The notes under the pieces: generated by a model
Databases searched by the model: none
Told to the model about the DNA's origin: nothing
The model's input: only the letters and a program-made list of their open reading frames with translations
Shown: positions 36,817 to 45,428 of the stretch, piece after piece
Layout: each line of letters opens with the position of its first letter
Numbering within the stretch: the stretch's first letter is position 1
Translations under genes and position numbers: made by a program
Assembly: GCA_965247065.1 (NCBI GenBank)
Contig: CBDFGN010000006.1
Location: 1,426,001-1,490,000, forward strand
Direction of reading: 5' to 3'
DNA length: 64,000 nucleotides
DNA from: CBDFGN01 sp965247065
GTDB taxonomy: Bacteria > Bacteroidota > Bacteroidia > Cytophagales > Cyclobacteriaceae

Positions 36817-37407
36817 TCAGCCTTTTGATTTTAAAAATTTCAATATATAATGCGTTTGTTTTTTTTGAGGAAGATCGATATAACCTAACTGCTTTAGTGT
36901 CCCTAAATTTTCGATGTCTAAATGGTATTTTTCTGCCAGATTACGGTAGAAATTGAATGGTCTTGATCGGACCCTAAAACCTCGCCATTTTAGCAATTCA
37001 CTTAGTTCATCACATGAATTCATCATAAAAACACCACCCGGTTTTAGGGCATCTGCTATATACTTAAACCAGTCATCGACTTGTTTATCATTCATCAGGA
37101 ATATTACAAAAAAGGCCCAGATAAGATCCGCACGTAGATTTAAGTGAGCTACAGAACTTGGACTTGAACCGTGAATTAATTGGGGTTCTTTATGTAATAA
37201 GTTATGCTCAGCAACCTCATATTCTGCATCATTGAGAACATCTACTCGTGAATCAATTCCAACATACAACCGTTTGTTTAGATAGTTGATCAATGGGATT
37301 CCAGCCAATAACGTTCCGCAACCAATGTCCAGCACTGAATGATCTGGCTTTAGACCCTGGTTAATCAAAAAATCAAATTGCATCGACCTACTAATCTCCC
37401 AATATTT
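36817..37407 (-). pseudogene. SAM methyltransferase, C-terminal part of gene split by IS982
   Basis: The fragment contains a class I methyltransferase: SAM motif HSVLDIGCGTLLAGIPL, acidic residue in LYVGIDSRVDVL, and motif IV-V region ADLIWAFFVIFLMN and ALKPGGVFMMNSCDE. The present frame reads back into the IS end to a TTG at 37500. Joining it to 38441-38561 after removing the IS and one ATTT copy gives a single 235-residue protein beginning MTARDFRLLL. The SAM fold itself is complete here. The gene is followed closely by the phosphatase-superfamily gene, likely an operon. Confidence 0.88.
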
Positions 37408-38440
37408 AACGTGAGTTCGACAATAAGGAATGATTAAAGAGCGAGAAAGAGTTGACCGGTGTCCTGGTAGTTCAATTTGATTGAGGGCTTTTTTTCGCAA
37501 AAGTTGTAAGCGATTAAAGCCGAGAAAAGGTTGGTAAGGAAATTAGTTGGGCTCCTGTGCCTGGAGTGTTCAATCTGGAAGATGTTTTTAAGTTGATCAA
37601 TGATAGTCTCACAAATAGCCCTTTTACGGAGCATTATAGCATCCATGATGGGGGTTAAGGATGAGGACTTCATATTGCGTTTGAGTTTGGTTATCAGATG
37701 GACTCCGCGGAAGAACAGATTTTTAAAAAGTTCCTTACTGATGTAGCCTTTATCACCAAAGAGCTTTCCGAATAATTTCTTAATAAACCGTTCAATTTTA
37801 AGAGGCTTTCTGTCATCCACATTGCCCGGTGTGAGCATAAAATCGATGATTTCACCCGTATCAGCAGTGATAAGATGGAGCTTAAACCCGTAGAACCATC
37901 CGATGGAACAATGGCCTCTTTTAGCTAACCCTTCAAATACTTTATGGTTATGGATCCGTCTGTTATGACAGACCCTTAACGGAGTGCTGTCTATAAAACT
38001 TATACCTGTACACTGTCCAGTCCCTTGTGTTTTCAGATAAATAGCCATTGGCAGAAGACTTCCACTACAAAGTTCTACCATTCGGTTATAGCTTACCACA
38101 TCAGGAAAGAAGGAGCGCAAGTGGCCACAAACGTATGTGTTGTAAAAGGTCTTGAAATTTCGATATCCTGAGATCTGGAACAAGACCTGTATAGTCATTA
38201 CTTCGGATAAAGAAAGCTTACCAGGTTTGTTGCGCTTTTTACTTCCCAGCAATCTTTTTTCCAATTTTGGGACAAAATCCAGACAAAAATCGTCAATGGA
38301 ACAAAAAATTTCAGTAATTTTAGTAGCAGTTAACATAGGCAGAAATATTAGTTATTTTGTTGATTGTCAATGACTTAATATACTAATTTTCTGCCTTTTT
38401 TCTATCAATAAACTACTCTATTTTATATCGAACTCACGTT
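37408..38440 (-). mobile_element. IS982-family insertion sequence
   Basis: This 1033-base element has 13-base perfect terminal inverted repeats AACGTGAGTTCGA (37408-37420 and complement at 38428-38440). It is flanked by ATTT on both sides (37404-37407, 38441-38444). Removal of the element plus one ATTT restores the methyltransferase frame, which confirms the borders. Confidence 0.93.
37434..38336 (-). CDS. IS982-family transposase
   Basis: A 300-residue DDE transposase, full length with ATG start. Motifs: ISFIDSTPLRVCHNRRI (first Asp), WFYGFKLHLITADTGEI, FGDKGYISKELF (second Asp) and a C-terminal region with RAICETIIDQLKN (Glu). These match the IS982 family closely. Nothing suggests inactivation. 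Confidence 0.95.
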   Translation of the reverse strand: MLTATKITEIFCSIDDFCLDFVPKLEKRLLGSKKRNKPGKLSLSEVMTIQVLFQISGYRNFKTFYNTYVCGHLRSFFPDVVSYNRMVELCSGSLLPMAIYLKTQGTGQCTGISFIDSTPLRVCHNRRIHNHKVFEGLAKRGHCSIGWFYGFKLHLITADTGEIIDFMLTPGNVDDRKPLKIERFIKKLFGKLFGDKGYISKELFKNLFFRGVHLITKLKRNMKSSSLTPIMDAIMLRKRAICETIIDQLKNIFQIEHSRHRSPTNFLTNLFSALIAYNFCEKKPSIKLNYQDTGQLFLAL

Positions 38441-38561
38441 ATTTAGGATCGAACGAATTGCAATGCCTGGATTCATTCTTGTCAAAAGATAAAGCATCTA
38501 TCCTTCCTTTGATCCTTCTTAATAGGTTGATTAATAATAATCTAAAATCTCGTGCAGTCAT
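38441..38561 (-). pseudogene. SAM methyltransferase, N-terminal part of gene split by IS982
   Basis: Forty codons from ATG (38561) to the IS border: MTARDFRLLLINLL, then SRHCNSFDPKYW when joined across the excised element. This is the start of the gene whose remainder is at 36817-37407. Confidence 0.82.
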
Positions 38562-38573
38562 GGGACATCAAGG

Positions 38574-39093
38574 TTATTCACCCATTTTCATTTGTCGCTG
38601 GTAAAATTCAAATTGAATAGAGTTAAATCTCTTTTTCACTTGAAAGGGAAATTCTTTTTTGCGCTCAAACACTACAATATTAATATTTTGGTCAACGAAT
38701 ATACCCTTACACATCTGGCAAGGTTCTGATGTGGTATAAAGGACCAACTCCTCTTTATCTAATTCATGAAAATCATCTTTGTACCTTCCGAAAGCCGTAT
38801 CCAGGGCATTTATATCAGCATGACCCGCAAGGTTACGATCAGCCCTGATGGTGTTGTAACCATAACCAATAATAGAGTCCTTATAGACAAGGATTGCAGA
38901 AAATTGGCAGGTCACATTTTCTTGCATTCAGAGCCATGACCTTTAATGTATCACTCCAATTTTGTGGTATCATTAATTTCGTTTTCAGGTGATACAACTG
39001 ATGATCGAACAGTAGTAACAATGTCCCAATTATACACAATGATGCGGCAATCAATTTACACCCAATTATAACCCTTTTGGAGCTTTCAGTCAT
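38574..39093 (-). pseudogene. Membrane-anchored deaminase with a one-base frameshift
   Basis: The gene starts at ATG 39093 with a transmembrane helix (KLIAASLCIIGTLLLLF), then the deaminase N-helix (WSDTLKVMALNARKCDLP). Near 38900-38906 one extra base shifts the frame; the second frame continues FSAILVYKDSIIGYGYN. The zinc motifs are HADINALD (the family usually has HAE) and SEPCQMC. Total length is 520 bases, one more than 173 codons. Such CMP/dCMP-type deaminases act on cytosine, guanine or related bases; a membrane anchor is unusual. The Asp in place of the proton-shuttling Glu may already have lowered activity. Confidence 0.8.
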
Positions 39094-39398
39094 GATACTA
39101 CTTTCGTTGTTAAGTTGTTTTAATAGGTTCCCCACAATGCGCAGTTTATGACACCTAGTATGGGACTCAAGAAGTAAACCTCAAACTAATTACTCCTCAA
39201 AAATATCATCCGGGGCCGGGCATAACCCCTCGATATCAGTCTTTGATGGGGAGACTGTTGAGTTTCATTTTCTTTTAGTTTAACATTTCTATTTTTTAAA
39301 GCGCTAATAGCCCAGTATAGAGATTGGGGTGGTTACACCAAATAATCGACATAATCGTCCCAGATGAATACGTTTATGCCGTTCCTTTAAGGTGCTGA
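39094..39398. other. Intergenic stretch without a clear gene
   Basis: No start-to-stop gene is convincing. A short open minus-strand stretch near 39184-39256 would encode a protein-like end (GLCPAPDDIFEE), possibly a remnant. Confidence 0.35.
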
Positions 39399-39542
39399 TT
39401 ACTTGGTACCGTGCTTTTTTCTAATAGCGATCTTGTAGGCCTTTTCGGCATTCTCGATCATGATCCGGTAGCCCTCCTCCGTTGGAATCCTCCAGAAGTT
39501 TCTCCAATTCTTATGTGGTCCTGGAACTGTGAAAACTAACAA
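39399..39542 (-). CDS. Small protein or gene remnant downstream of tRNA-Asp
   Basis: A 47-residue frame starting at TTG 39542 with a strong ribosome site (AAGGAG, 7 bases before). It contains HKNWRNFWRIPTEEGYR and IENAEKAYKIAIRKKHGTK. The sequence looks genuinely protein-coding and ends in a basic tail. It lies 51 bases downstream of the tRNA on the same strand. It may be an intact small protein or the end of a lost larger gene; I do not recognise the family. Confidence 0.4.
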   Translation of the reverse strand: MLVFTVPGPHKNWRNFWRIPTEEGYRIMIENAEKAYKIAIRKKHGTK

Positions 39543-39593
39543 TCAAAAACTCCTTCCATTTGACTGAAAAGGGCAACTGTTTGGTGATCCAAG

Positions 39594-39667
39594 CGGTGCG
39601 GACGGGATTCGAACCCGCGACCTCCGGCGTGACAGGCCGGCATTCTAACCAGCTGAACTACCGCACC
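39594..39667 (-). tRNA. tRNA-Asp (GTC)
   Basis: On the minus strand the acceptor arms GGTGCGG and CCGCACC pair. The anticodon arm has loop CTGTCAC with anticodon GTC, and the T arm contains GTTCGAATC. Length is 74 bases without CCA, which is not encoded, as is usual in this phylum. Confidence 0.97.
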
Positions 39668-40520
39668 ATAACGATCTGTAAATGTATCGGCATAAATCTA
39701 CTTTTCCAATAGCACCGAAGCGCTTTATGCAGAACCACTCGGAACCCTCAAGAAAACTTACTATCAGCCCGCTCCGCTAAAGCGACCCCATCTCTAAATG
39801 GCCCTTACGCCTGCGAAATCCATGAATCACCAACTAAAAATCTTAGCGCACCACCTCGGGCGGGATGGAAAATTCGATCCACAAGAAATCGAATCATAAA
39901 ATTATCGACCCAAGGTTATGTCCTCCTGCAAGGTAGTGATGAATCTAGGGTATGACCCTGATACAATTGGAACACTGTTCACTTTGCTGGAGTAACCCCT
40001 GAATTGTGGACAAAACCTGACTCTCTTATGACACGGTTAGCCATTACTTATAATAGCCGGTGGTCCATTAGCTGAGCCAAAGGACAGAATCCCAATCAAT
40101 GGCAATTGTTGGCGCTTCAGGTGAACCAGCCAGCGATCCTCGCTACAACTGCTACCAAAATGAAAATCAAGAGGATTCTTATGACGGTTTTCGTATTCAT
40201 GGTAAAATCCTCTCTACCCAAGGTAGTTCAGAACAGGGTTACTTTCCATGATAAATATCACCCTGATAATAGAGTTTTATCAATCCTTAGACCAGAGCCT
40301 AAGACTATGGACGATTGTCATTTGGTATCTATCATTCCTATCCGTGTTGAGTTTCTTTTCACACGCCTACTTAACCAACCCCGAAACTTTTCGCTTAAGA
40401 GTGCACGCGAATAACTACTCGCTTCGATCACCCCAAAAATGACCTGACGTAATTATTTGTTAAAATATTCCTACAACCTCCGAGAAGAATTGCATACTTT
40501 CGCATAGTCCATTCACGAAA
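39668..40520. other. Intergenic stretch upstream of tRNA-Asp
   Basis: About 850 bases without a large gene. It contains one candidate micro-ORF (40117-40200, minus). Just before 40521 a weak promoter-like TACTTTCG occurs (near 40495). Confidence 0.45.
40117..40200 (-). CDS. Possible 27-residue single-helix membrane peptide
   Basis: ATG start with AGGA 6 bases upstream. It encodes MNTKTVIRILLIFILVAVVA and ends RIAGWFT. One hydrophobic helix with a basic start. Too short for homology; chance occurrence cannot be excluded. Confidence 0.3.
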   Translation of the reverse strand: MNTKTVIRILLIFILVAVVARIAGWFT

Positions 40521-41063
40521 ATGAAGAGTAATCTATCCCGAAATCTAAAATTACTGAAGGAGGAATTTTTCCAGCTTCAACAGGAAAAATCCAATCTGGA
40601 ATTCAAGTTGCTGCAAGTCCATGCCCAGTTGGAAATCATGATGAAGCAAGAAGCAGATCGAGTTTCTACCTTGAAGCTTGAGGAGGAATATACTTTAGCT
40701 GAGATGACCCACGACAAGGAGAATTTAGACAACCTCATGAACTACATGAAGAAAAACCAGGAAATCATTATCCCGGCGTATGGTGATTTGAATTGGGAGA
40801 GCAAGATCCTGAACTGGCTCAAACTCTTCAAAACAGGCCTTTCCAAAAGCGATCTTAGAAAACTAATGAACTATGCCGAAGGTATCGAGCGCAAGACCGG
40901 CAAAGAAAAGGAAGATGAGGTGTCAGTTTTCGTAAGTAAGGCCATCCATCGTCCCTTGCAGAAGCTGATCAAATCGGGTATGCTGAATACCATCGAGGGC
41001 CATTTTGTAATGAGCAGGACCGAAAATGGCGACACTGAGATTACCCAGGGTATAACAAACTAA
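40521..41063 (+). CDS. Hypothetical coiled-coil protein
   Basis: A 180-residue protein I cannot assign. Residues 1-75 form a charged coiled coil (LKEEFFQLQQEKSNLEFKLL). Residues 80-160 are helical with LKLFKTGLSKSDLRKLMNYA, and the end (RPLQKLIKSGMLNTIEGHFV) resembles a winged-helix-like fold. Codon use is normal and the ATG start is the only good one. It stands alone. Confidence 0.65.
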   Translation: MKSNLSRNLKLLKEEFFQLQQEKSNLEFKLLQVHAQLEIMMKQEADRVSTLKLEEEYTLAEMTHDKENLDNLMNYMKKNQEIIIPAYGDLNWESKILNWLKLFKTGLSKSDLRKLMNYAEGIERKTGKEKEDEVSVFVSKAIHRPLQKLIKSGMLNTIEGHFVMSRTENGDTEITQGITN

Positions 41064-41129
41064 TTCCACCAACCCTGCGTTTATACTATCAGGAAAGTAT
41101 TACGGGATGGCGCACCCAAGGCAGTAAGG

Positions 41130-41215
41130 GGGGCTATGTTTGGTTAAAATGGGTAACCAATGTGGGTAAGTGCATTTCTGCACAGGTTGTGTACTGAACA
41201 TTCCGCCCCCCTTCT
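41130..41215. repeat. G-start/C-end element, copy 1
   Basis: A stretch of about 86 bases that begins with six G and ends with six C. It contains TATGTTTGGTTAAAATGGG and a small hairpin (GTGCATTTCTGCAC). Its left part resembles 42014-42050 (GTATATTTGGTTAATTGGG). The two copies bracket the PAS-domain gene. Confidence 0.4.
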
Positions 41216-41220
41216 ATTCC

Positions 41221-41832
41221 TTAACTTTTAGCGGTTTCACTGATTTCATGGATAACCTCATCGAGTTTGGCCACGGTTTTCCTCAGATGAAGCAGTACTT
41301 GCTTATCAAACTCGGAGTTAAAGCTATGTTCATCAATTAGGTCTAGCAAGCCCAGAATAGACGATACCGGGTTTCGAAGTTCGTGGGAGTTCTTATGAGA
41401 TATCGCTTCCAACTGTTCAACTTTTCGCTTCAGCTCTTGCTCCAGGTTCTTAAGTTTGGTGATCTCCTCATGGACTCCTGCGAATTTTACTGGGTTGTTT
41501 TTTTCATCCCTCTCAAATACGATCCTGCGGGAATGTATCCAAAGGTATTGGCCACTGCTGTGTTTCATCCTCAGCGTGGACTGTATTAGTCGGTCGTCCT
41601 CGGAAGTCAGCATTTCGTGGTTTGCCCGATCCAAAATGTGTCGGTCTTCAGGATGAACTAAATTCCTAATATCATGGGCTGAAAGCTTCTGCAGTTCCTT
41701 CGCCGTTAGCCCCAGAATCTTCTGAGCTAATTCATTGAAATAGATAATCTGGCCCTCTACTTCATCGAAAGCCGAAAAGATCATAGGCGATATTTTAGCG
41801 ATGAGTTTAAAGAAACGAGGATCCGATATCAT
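41221..41832 (-). CDS. PAS-domain protein with HisKA domain but no kinase ATPase domain
   Basis: A 203-residue cytoplasmic protein. Residues 5-130 are a PAS fold with a PAC end (HSSGQYLWIHSRRIVFERD, GVHEEITKLKN). Residues 140-200 are a HisKA-type dimerisation helix with the phosphorylatable His in HKNSHELRNPVSSILGL. The HATPase domain is absent: the frame stops normally, 21 codons past the helix (DEVIHEISETAKS). It may receive phosphate from another kinase or act as a dimer partner. ATG at 41832 is preferred over TTG at 41868. Confidence 0.82.
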   Translation of the reverse strand: MISDPRFFKLIAKISPMIFSAFDEVEGQIIYFNELAQKILGLTAKELQKLSAHDIRNLVHPEDRHILDRANHEMLTSEDDRLIQSTLRMKHSSGQYLWIHSRRIVFERDEKNNPVKFAGVHEEITKLKNLEQELKRKVEQLEAISHKNSHELRNPVSSILGLLDLIDEHSFNSEFDKQVLLHLRKTVAKLDEVIHEISETAKS

Positions 41833-42001
41833 AGGTTCTTTCTTTTTGATTGGACCAATTAAGTACAAACTTTAGAATAATAAAAAGCAGGCAAATGATT
41901 GATTGATTGTTCAAACACTTTTCCCAAAAATATCTTTCTATTGTTCCGATAAAGTAATACTATTGACGCTGAATTTCACTTTAATACTTAGTGTTTAGAA
42001 G

Positions 42002-42118
42002 TTAATTTAGAACTGGGGGTATATTTGGTTAATTGGGTAAATTGTGGGTATATATTTATCTTTTTCTTTCGTTTGCTTTTAAACATCAATACCACACTAC
42101 CCCCGTTCTAAATTAGTT
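42002..42118. repeat. G-start/C-end element with long inverted ends, copy 2
   Basis: TTAATTTAGAACTGGGGGTA (42002-42021) and its near-complement TACCCCCGTTCTAAATTA (42098-42115) bracket about 76 AT-rich bases. The arms differ by one unpaired base. The layout is like a miniature inverted-repeat element. It lies in the 470-base gap between the PAS gene and the MASE1 kinase. Confidence 0.5.
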
Positions 42119-42272
42119 GAAGCCTTCTCGTCCCTCCCCTGCGTGCGATGACAATCGCGATAATTTTCTAGTAAGTTTGATACTGAAGTAAGGTTTGCAC
42201 CGTTTTTAAAACCAAACGTAGTATCAATTTTGTTAATTTGCTGTTTAAATTTAAAAGAAGGTACTTAACCTA

Positions 42273-42304
42273 TTGATCATCAATAGTTTATATTTCTAAT
42301 TTTG
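42273..42304 (+). promoter_or_regulatory. Promoter of MASE1 histidine kinase gene
   Basis: TTG (42273-42275) and TAATTTTG (42297-42304), spaced 21 bases, fit the Bacteroidota -33/-7 pattern. The -7 box covers a TTG once usable as a start, so the true start must be the ATG at 42332. Confidence 0.55.
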
Positions 42305-42331
42305 CAATTTTCCCATCCTATTTTCTGGTTC

Positions 42332-44092
42332 ATGAGGGCCTGGAAAACACTCCAGAATAGCCTGGACAGTAAGGTAATCCTGGTAGCTGTACTCTATTAC
42401 TTGTCCGCCAGGCTTGGCCTGCTAATGGCCCTTGAGGATACCAATACTTCCCCTGTTTGGCCACCTTCGGGATTGGGTTTCGCACTAATAATCCTAATTG
42501 GGAGGTCAGCCTGGCCTGGAATTACAATCGGAGCTTTGATTGCAAACGCCCTGGTATTCTGGAGCAATCAAGTGGAAGATGTAACTGCCATCATTACTGC
42601 TTCGACCCTAATGGCTATCGGAAACACCATTGAACCCCTATTTGGGAATCTCCTGTTCAAAAAATTAATACCCCTGGGACGGCCTTTCGAGGACACCGCC
42701 ACCACTATCAAATTCCTGCTAATCGCCTCCCTGATGAGTGTTATCAGTCCATCGATTAACACCATAAGCTTGGGTGTCAATGGGATCATAGGGCTGACAA
42801 TGGCCCCGTTGGTGTGGTTCACCTCCTGGATGGGCGACTTTGTAGGCATTCTGTTGATCACGCCTATTATGCTGGCCTGGACAAACCCATTCAGGCTGCG
42901 GCTGACTCAAGGCAAGCTGCTCGAAACTATCATGTTTCTGGCCATACTGGCAGCAGTTGGATCTTTGTTCGGCTTCCCCTATATAGCTGAAACTATTGAA
43001 AAATCACTTCCGTTCCTGGTTATACCTCTGTTATTGTGGCTGGCCTTCAGTTTCAATCTCCAAATTGCAATAACCGGAATACTACTGGCTTCTATCATTG
43101 CCATTAACTTCACCACTTTAGGGGGAGGTCCGTTTATTCTTGATACTACCAACAGTTCTCTGCTGCTGCTCCAAATATTTATCGGCGTAATTTCAATAAC
43201 CACTTTAATTCTTTCGGCAACGGTTAATGAAAGGACCAAGGCCCAGAAGACAATTGAGCTATTCAATGAAAGTCTGGAATCCAAAATCCAGGACCGGACC
43301 AAGGAGCTTCATGCAGAGATCCAGGAACGGAGAAAAGCTGAGGAGCGCATCAAGATATCGAATCGAAAGCTCAAGAAGACTAATGTCGAGTTAGATAGCT
43401 TTGTTTACAGCGTTTCTCACGACCTGCGCGCTCCTATCGCTTCGGTAAAGGGATTACTGAACCTGATCAAAACGGAAAAAAAGCAAGTCCAAACCGGAGC
43501 CTACCTGGACATGATCGCCAAAAGTGTGGACCAGCAGGATCTTTTTATTAGAGAAATACTGGATTTGTCACGGAATTCGCGGCTAAGGCTGGATAAGGAG
43601 GTTGTTAATTTCAAGAAGATCATTCAGGAGGTCTTTGATCAGTTGAAATTCGCCACCGAGGGGGATCTGGTCAGAAAAAAGATTAAAATCAAGCAGGACA
43701 GTCCATTTATATCGGATCGAAGACGATTGAAGGTAATCTTTAATAACCTGATCTCAAACGCGGTAAGGTATTGCAACGGTAAGGAGCCACAAATCGATAT
43801 CAAGGTCATCGTGGAGGATAATAAGGCCCGCATCATAATCCAGGATAACGGCCGAGGTATTGGCAAGGAGCATGTAGGACACGTTTTTGAAATGTTCTAC
43901 CGGGCCACGGAAACCAATGCAGGTTCCGGGTTGGGTCTCTATATTGTCAAAGAGACCATTGACAAATTAAGGGGCTCCATAGATCTGAATTCTGACGAAG
44001 GCAATGGAACCACCGTGGAAGTTAAGATACCGGGGTTGAAGATGACCAACGGTCACGTAAGTTCCAATGGAAGTTCCAGGTCGGCTAGTTGA
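42332..44092 (+). CDS. MASE1-domain sensor histidine kinase
   Basis: A 586-residue membrane sensor kinase. Residues 10-300 are a MASE1 domain with about nine transmembrane segments (NTSPVWPPSGLGFALII is its hallmark). A coiled-coil linker, HisKA box (DSFVYSVSHDLRAPIASVKG) and HATPase domain follow (N box NNLISNAVRY, G1 box IIQDNGRGIG, G2 box GSGLGLYIVKE). It phosphorylates an unknown response regulator. No regulator gene is adjacent. Its end overlaps the convergent amidase by 8 bases. Confidence 0.92.
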   Translation: MRAWKTLQNSLDSKVILVAVLYYLSARLGLLMALEDTNTSPVWPPSGLGFALIILIGRSAWPGITIGALIANALVFWSNQVEDVTAIITASTLMAIGNTIEPLFGNLLFKKLIPLGRPFEDTATTIKFLLIASLMSVISPSINTISLGVNGIIGLTMAPLVWFTSWMGDFVGILLITPIMLAWTNPFRLRLTQGKLLETIMFLAILAAVGSLFGFPYIAETIEKSLPFLVIPLLLWLAFSFNLQIAITGILLASIIAINFTTLGGGPFILDTTNSSLLLLQIFIGVISITTLILSATVNERTKAQKTIELFNESLESKIQDRTKELHAEIQERRKAEERIKISNRKLKKTNVELDSFVYSVSHDLRAPIASVKGLLNLIKTEKKQVQTGAYLDMIAKSVDQQDLFIREILDLSRNSRLRLDKEVVNFKKIIQEVFDQLKFATEGDLVRKKIKIKQDSPFISDRRRLKVIFNNLISNAVRYCNGKEPQIDIKVIVEDNKARIIIQDNGRGIGKEHVGHVFEMFYRATETNAGSGLGLYIVKETIDKLRGSIDLNSDEGNGTTVEVKIPGLKMTNGHVSSNGSSRSAS

Positions 44093-45329
44093 CCAATAAT
44101 TCAAGCACGACATTCACCAACACATCGATACCCGCACCTATTTGCTCAGGCCGACTAAATTCATGCGGACTGTGGCTCACTCCCCCCCGACTGGGAATGA
44201 ACACCATAATCGACGGGCACATTGCTTGCATCATTTGAGCGTCATGCCCAGCACCACTGTACATCCGTTTGGCGCTTAGCTCGAGTCGGGCGGCCGCTTC
44301 TTCCACCTTTTGCGCAAGATCCGCGTCAAAGCGGACCGGCTCAAATCTCACCAATTCACGAATATTAAGCCCCAGTCCTTTTTCTGAGGCGTATTTCCGC
44401 GCGTAATGCTCCAACTCAGATTGAGACAACTTTAGCACATCAGATTGCTGACTCCTAAGATCCATGGTTACACGGCAGCGACCGGGAATTATGTTAGGTA
44501 CTCCGGGATATACTTCATTTGCTCCAACGGTTGCCACCAATGAGCCCCTCGATCTGATCGCTTGTTGATTACAAAATACATTCAACGACGCACCAGCAAG
44601 ACCAGCATCCTTACGAGCTTGAATGGGAGTGGTTCCCGCATGATTTGCCTGACCACTCCAGATAAACTCTGTCCAAAATATACCCTGGACCCCTTCAACG
44701 ACTCCGATGTCCAAGCCCTCCTCTTCCAAAATGGGGCCTTGTTCGATATGCAATTCAAGGAACCTCGATGGTTCCAGTTGTCTTAGTTCAAAATCACCAA
44801 GGTATCCAATGCTCGATAATTCGGATTTGATGGTTGCCTCGCGATTCTGAATTTCGGTAATTTTCCATACCTCCTCAAGCGCCATACCTCCACTTGCCAC
44901 CAGGCTTCCCATCATGTCAGGGACATACCGCACGCCTTCTTCATTTGTAAAATTAGCTACGACAACCGTTAGGTCCGATCCTATCTTGAGCTGATTCAAC
45001 ACTTCAATCGCTTCCAATCCCCCAAGCACTCCTAGCGTACCGTCGTACAATCCACCCTCGGTTACCGAATCCAAATGTGACCCTATCACCAGTGCAGCCG
45101 TGCGCTTGGTTCCCCATCTAATCCCGAAAATATTGCCGATGCCATCAATCTTTACATCCAGGTTCAGGGCCTTCATCCATTTCACCAACAAATTCCGGGC
45201 TCTCCGATCATGATCGGTGAGAGCTAATCGAGTCACGCCTCCACCCGGAATGGCACCAAGGGTCCCCAATTCCCGGATTCGGTTATTAACCCGGTCAAGA
45301 TCACATAACGGCGATTGGGTTGGACGCAT
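44085..45329 (-). CDS. Zn-dependent hydantoinase/carbamoylase-family amidase
   Basis: A 414-residue M20-family amidase (N-carbamoyl-L-amino-acid hydrolase, allantoate amidohydrolase and beta-ureidopropionase relatives). Metal-site motifs: VIGSHLDSVTEGGLYDG, the acidic pair in FTNEEGVRYVPDM, ELHIEQGPILEEEG and the final HSPHEFS. The dimerisation domain contains NHAGTTPIQARKDA. It removes a carbamoyl or ureido group from an amino-acid-like substrate; the exact substrate cannot be read from sequence. No pyrimidine- or purine-degradation genes adjoin it. Confidence 0.92.
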   Translation of the reverse strand: MRPTQSPLCDLDRVNNRIRELGTLGAIPGGGVTRLALTDHDRRARNLLVKWMKALNLDVKIDGIGNIFGIRWGTKRTAALVIGSHLDSVTEGGLYDGTLGVLGGLEAIEVLNQLKIGSDLTVVVANFTNEEGVRYVPDMMGSLVASGGMALEEVWKITEIQNREATIKSELSSIGYLGDFELRQLEPSRFLELHIEQGPILEEEGLDIGVVEGVQGIFWTEFIWSGQANHAGTTPIQARKDAGLAGASLNVFCNQQAIRSRGSLVATVGANEVYPGVPNIIPGRCRVTMDLRSQQSDVLKLSQSELEHYARKYASEKGLGLNIRELVRFEPVRFDADLAQKVEEAAARLELSAKRMYSGAGHDAQMMQAMCPSIMVFIPSRGGVSHSPHEFSRPEQIGAGIDVLVNVVLELLVN

Positions 45330-45428
45330 GACCTCGAAAGGTGCTAAAACAAGTGAAAATCTTCCAGTGTTAACCCGGTAATTGCTATTATATTTAGTTC
45401 GAAGAGCCGTCTCCCGGAATTCTGTCCT

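Noticed and set aside
37408..37500. Methyltransferase starting at TTG 37500 as an intact gene
   Set aside because: Its first 31 codons are IS982 sequence, and the true N-terminus is recovered on the other side of the element.
40106..40414. 102-codon plus-strand open frame
   Set aside because: Overlaps a more plausible micro-ORF on the other strand; contains no coherent protein pattern.
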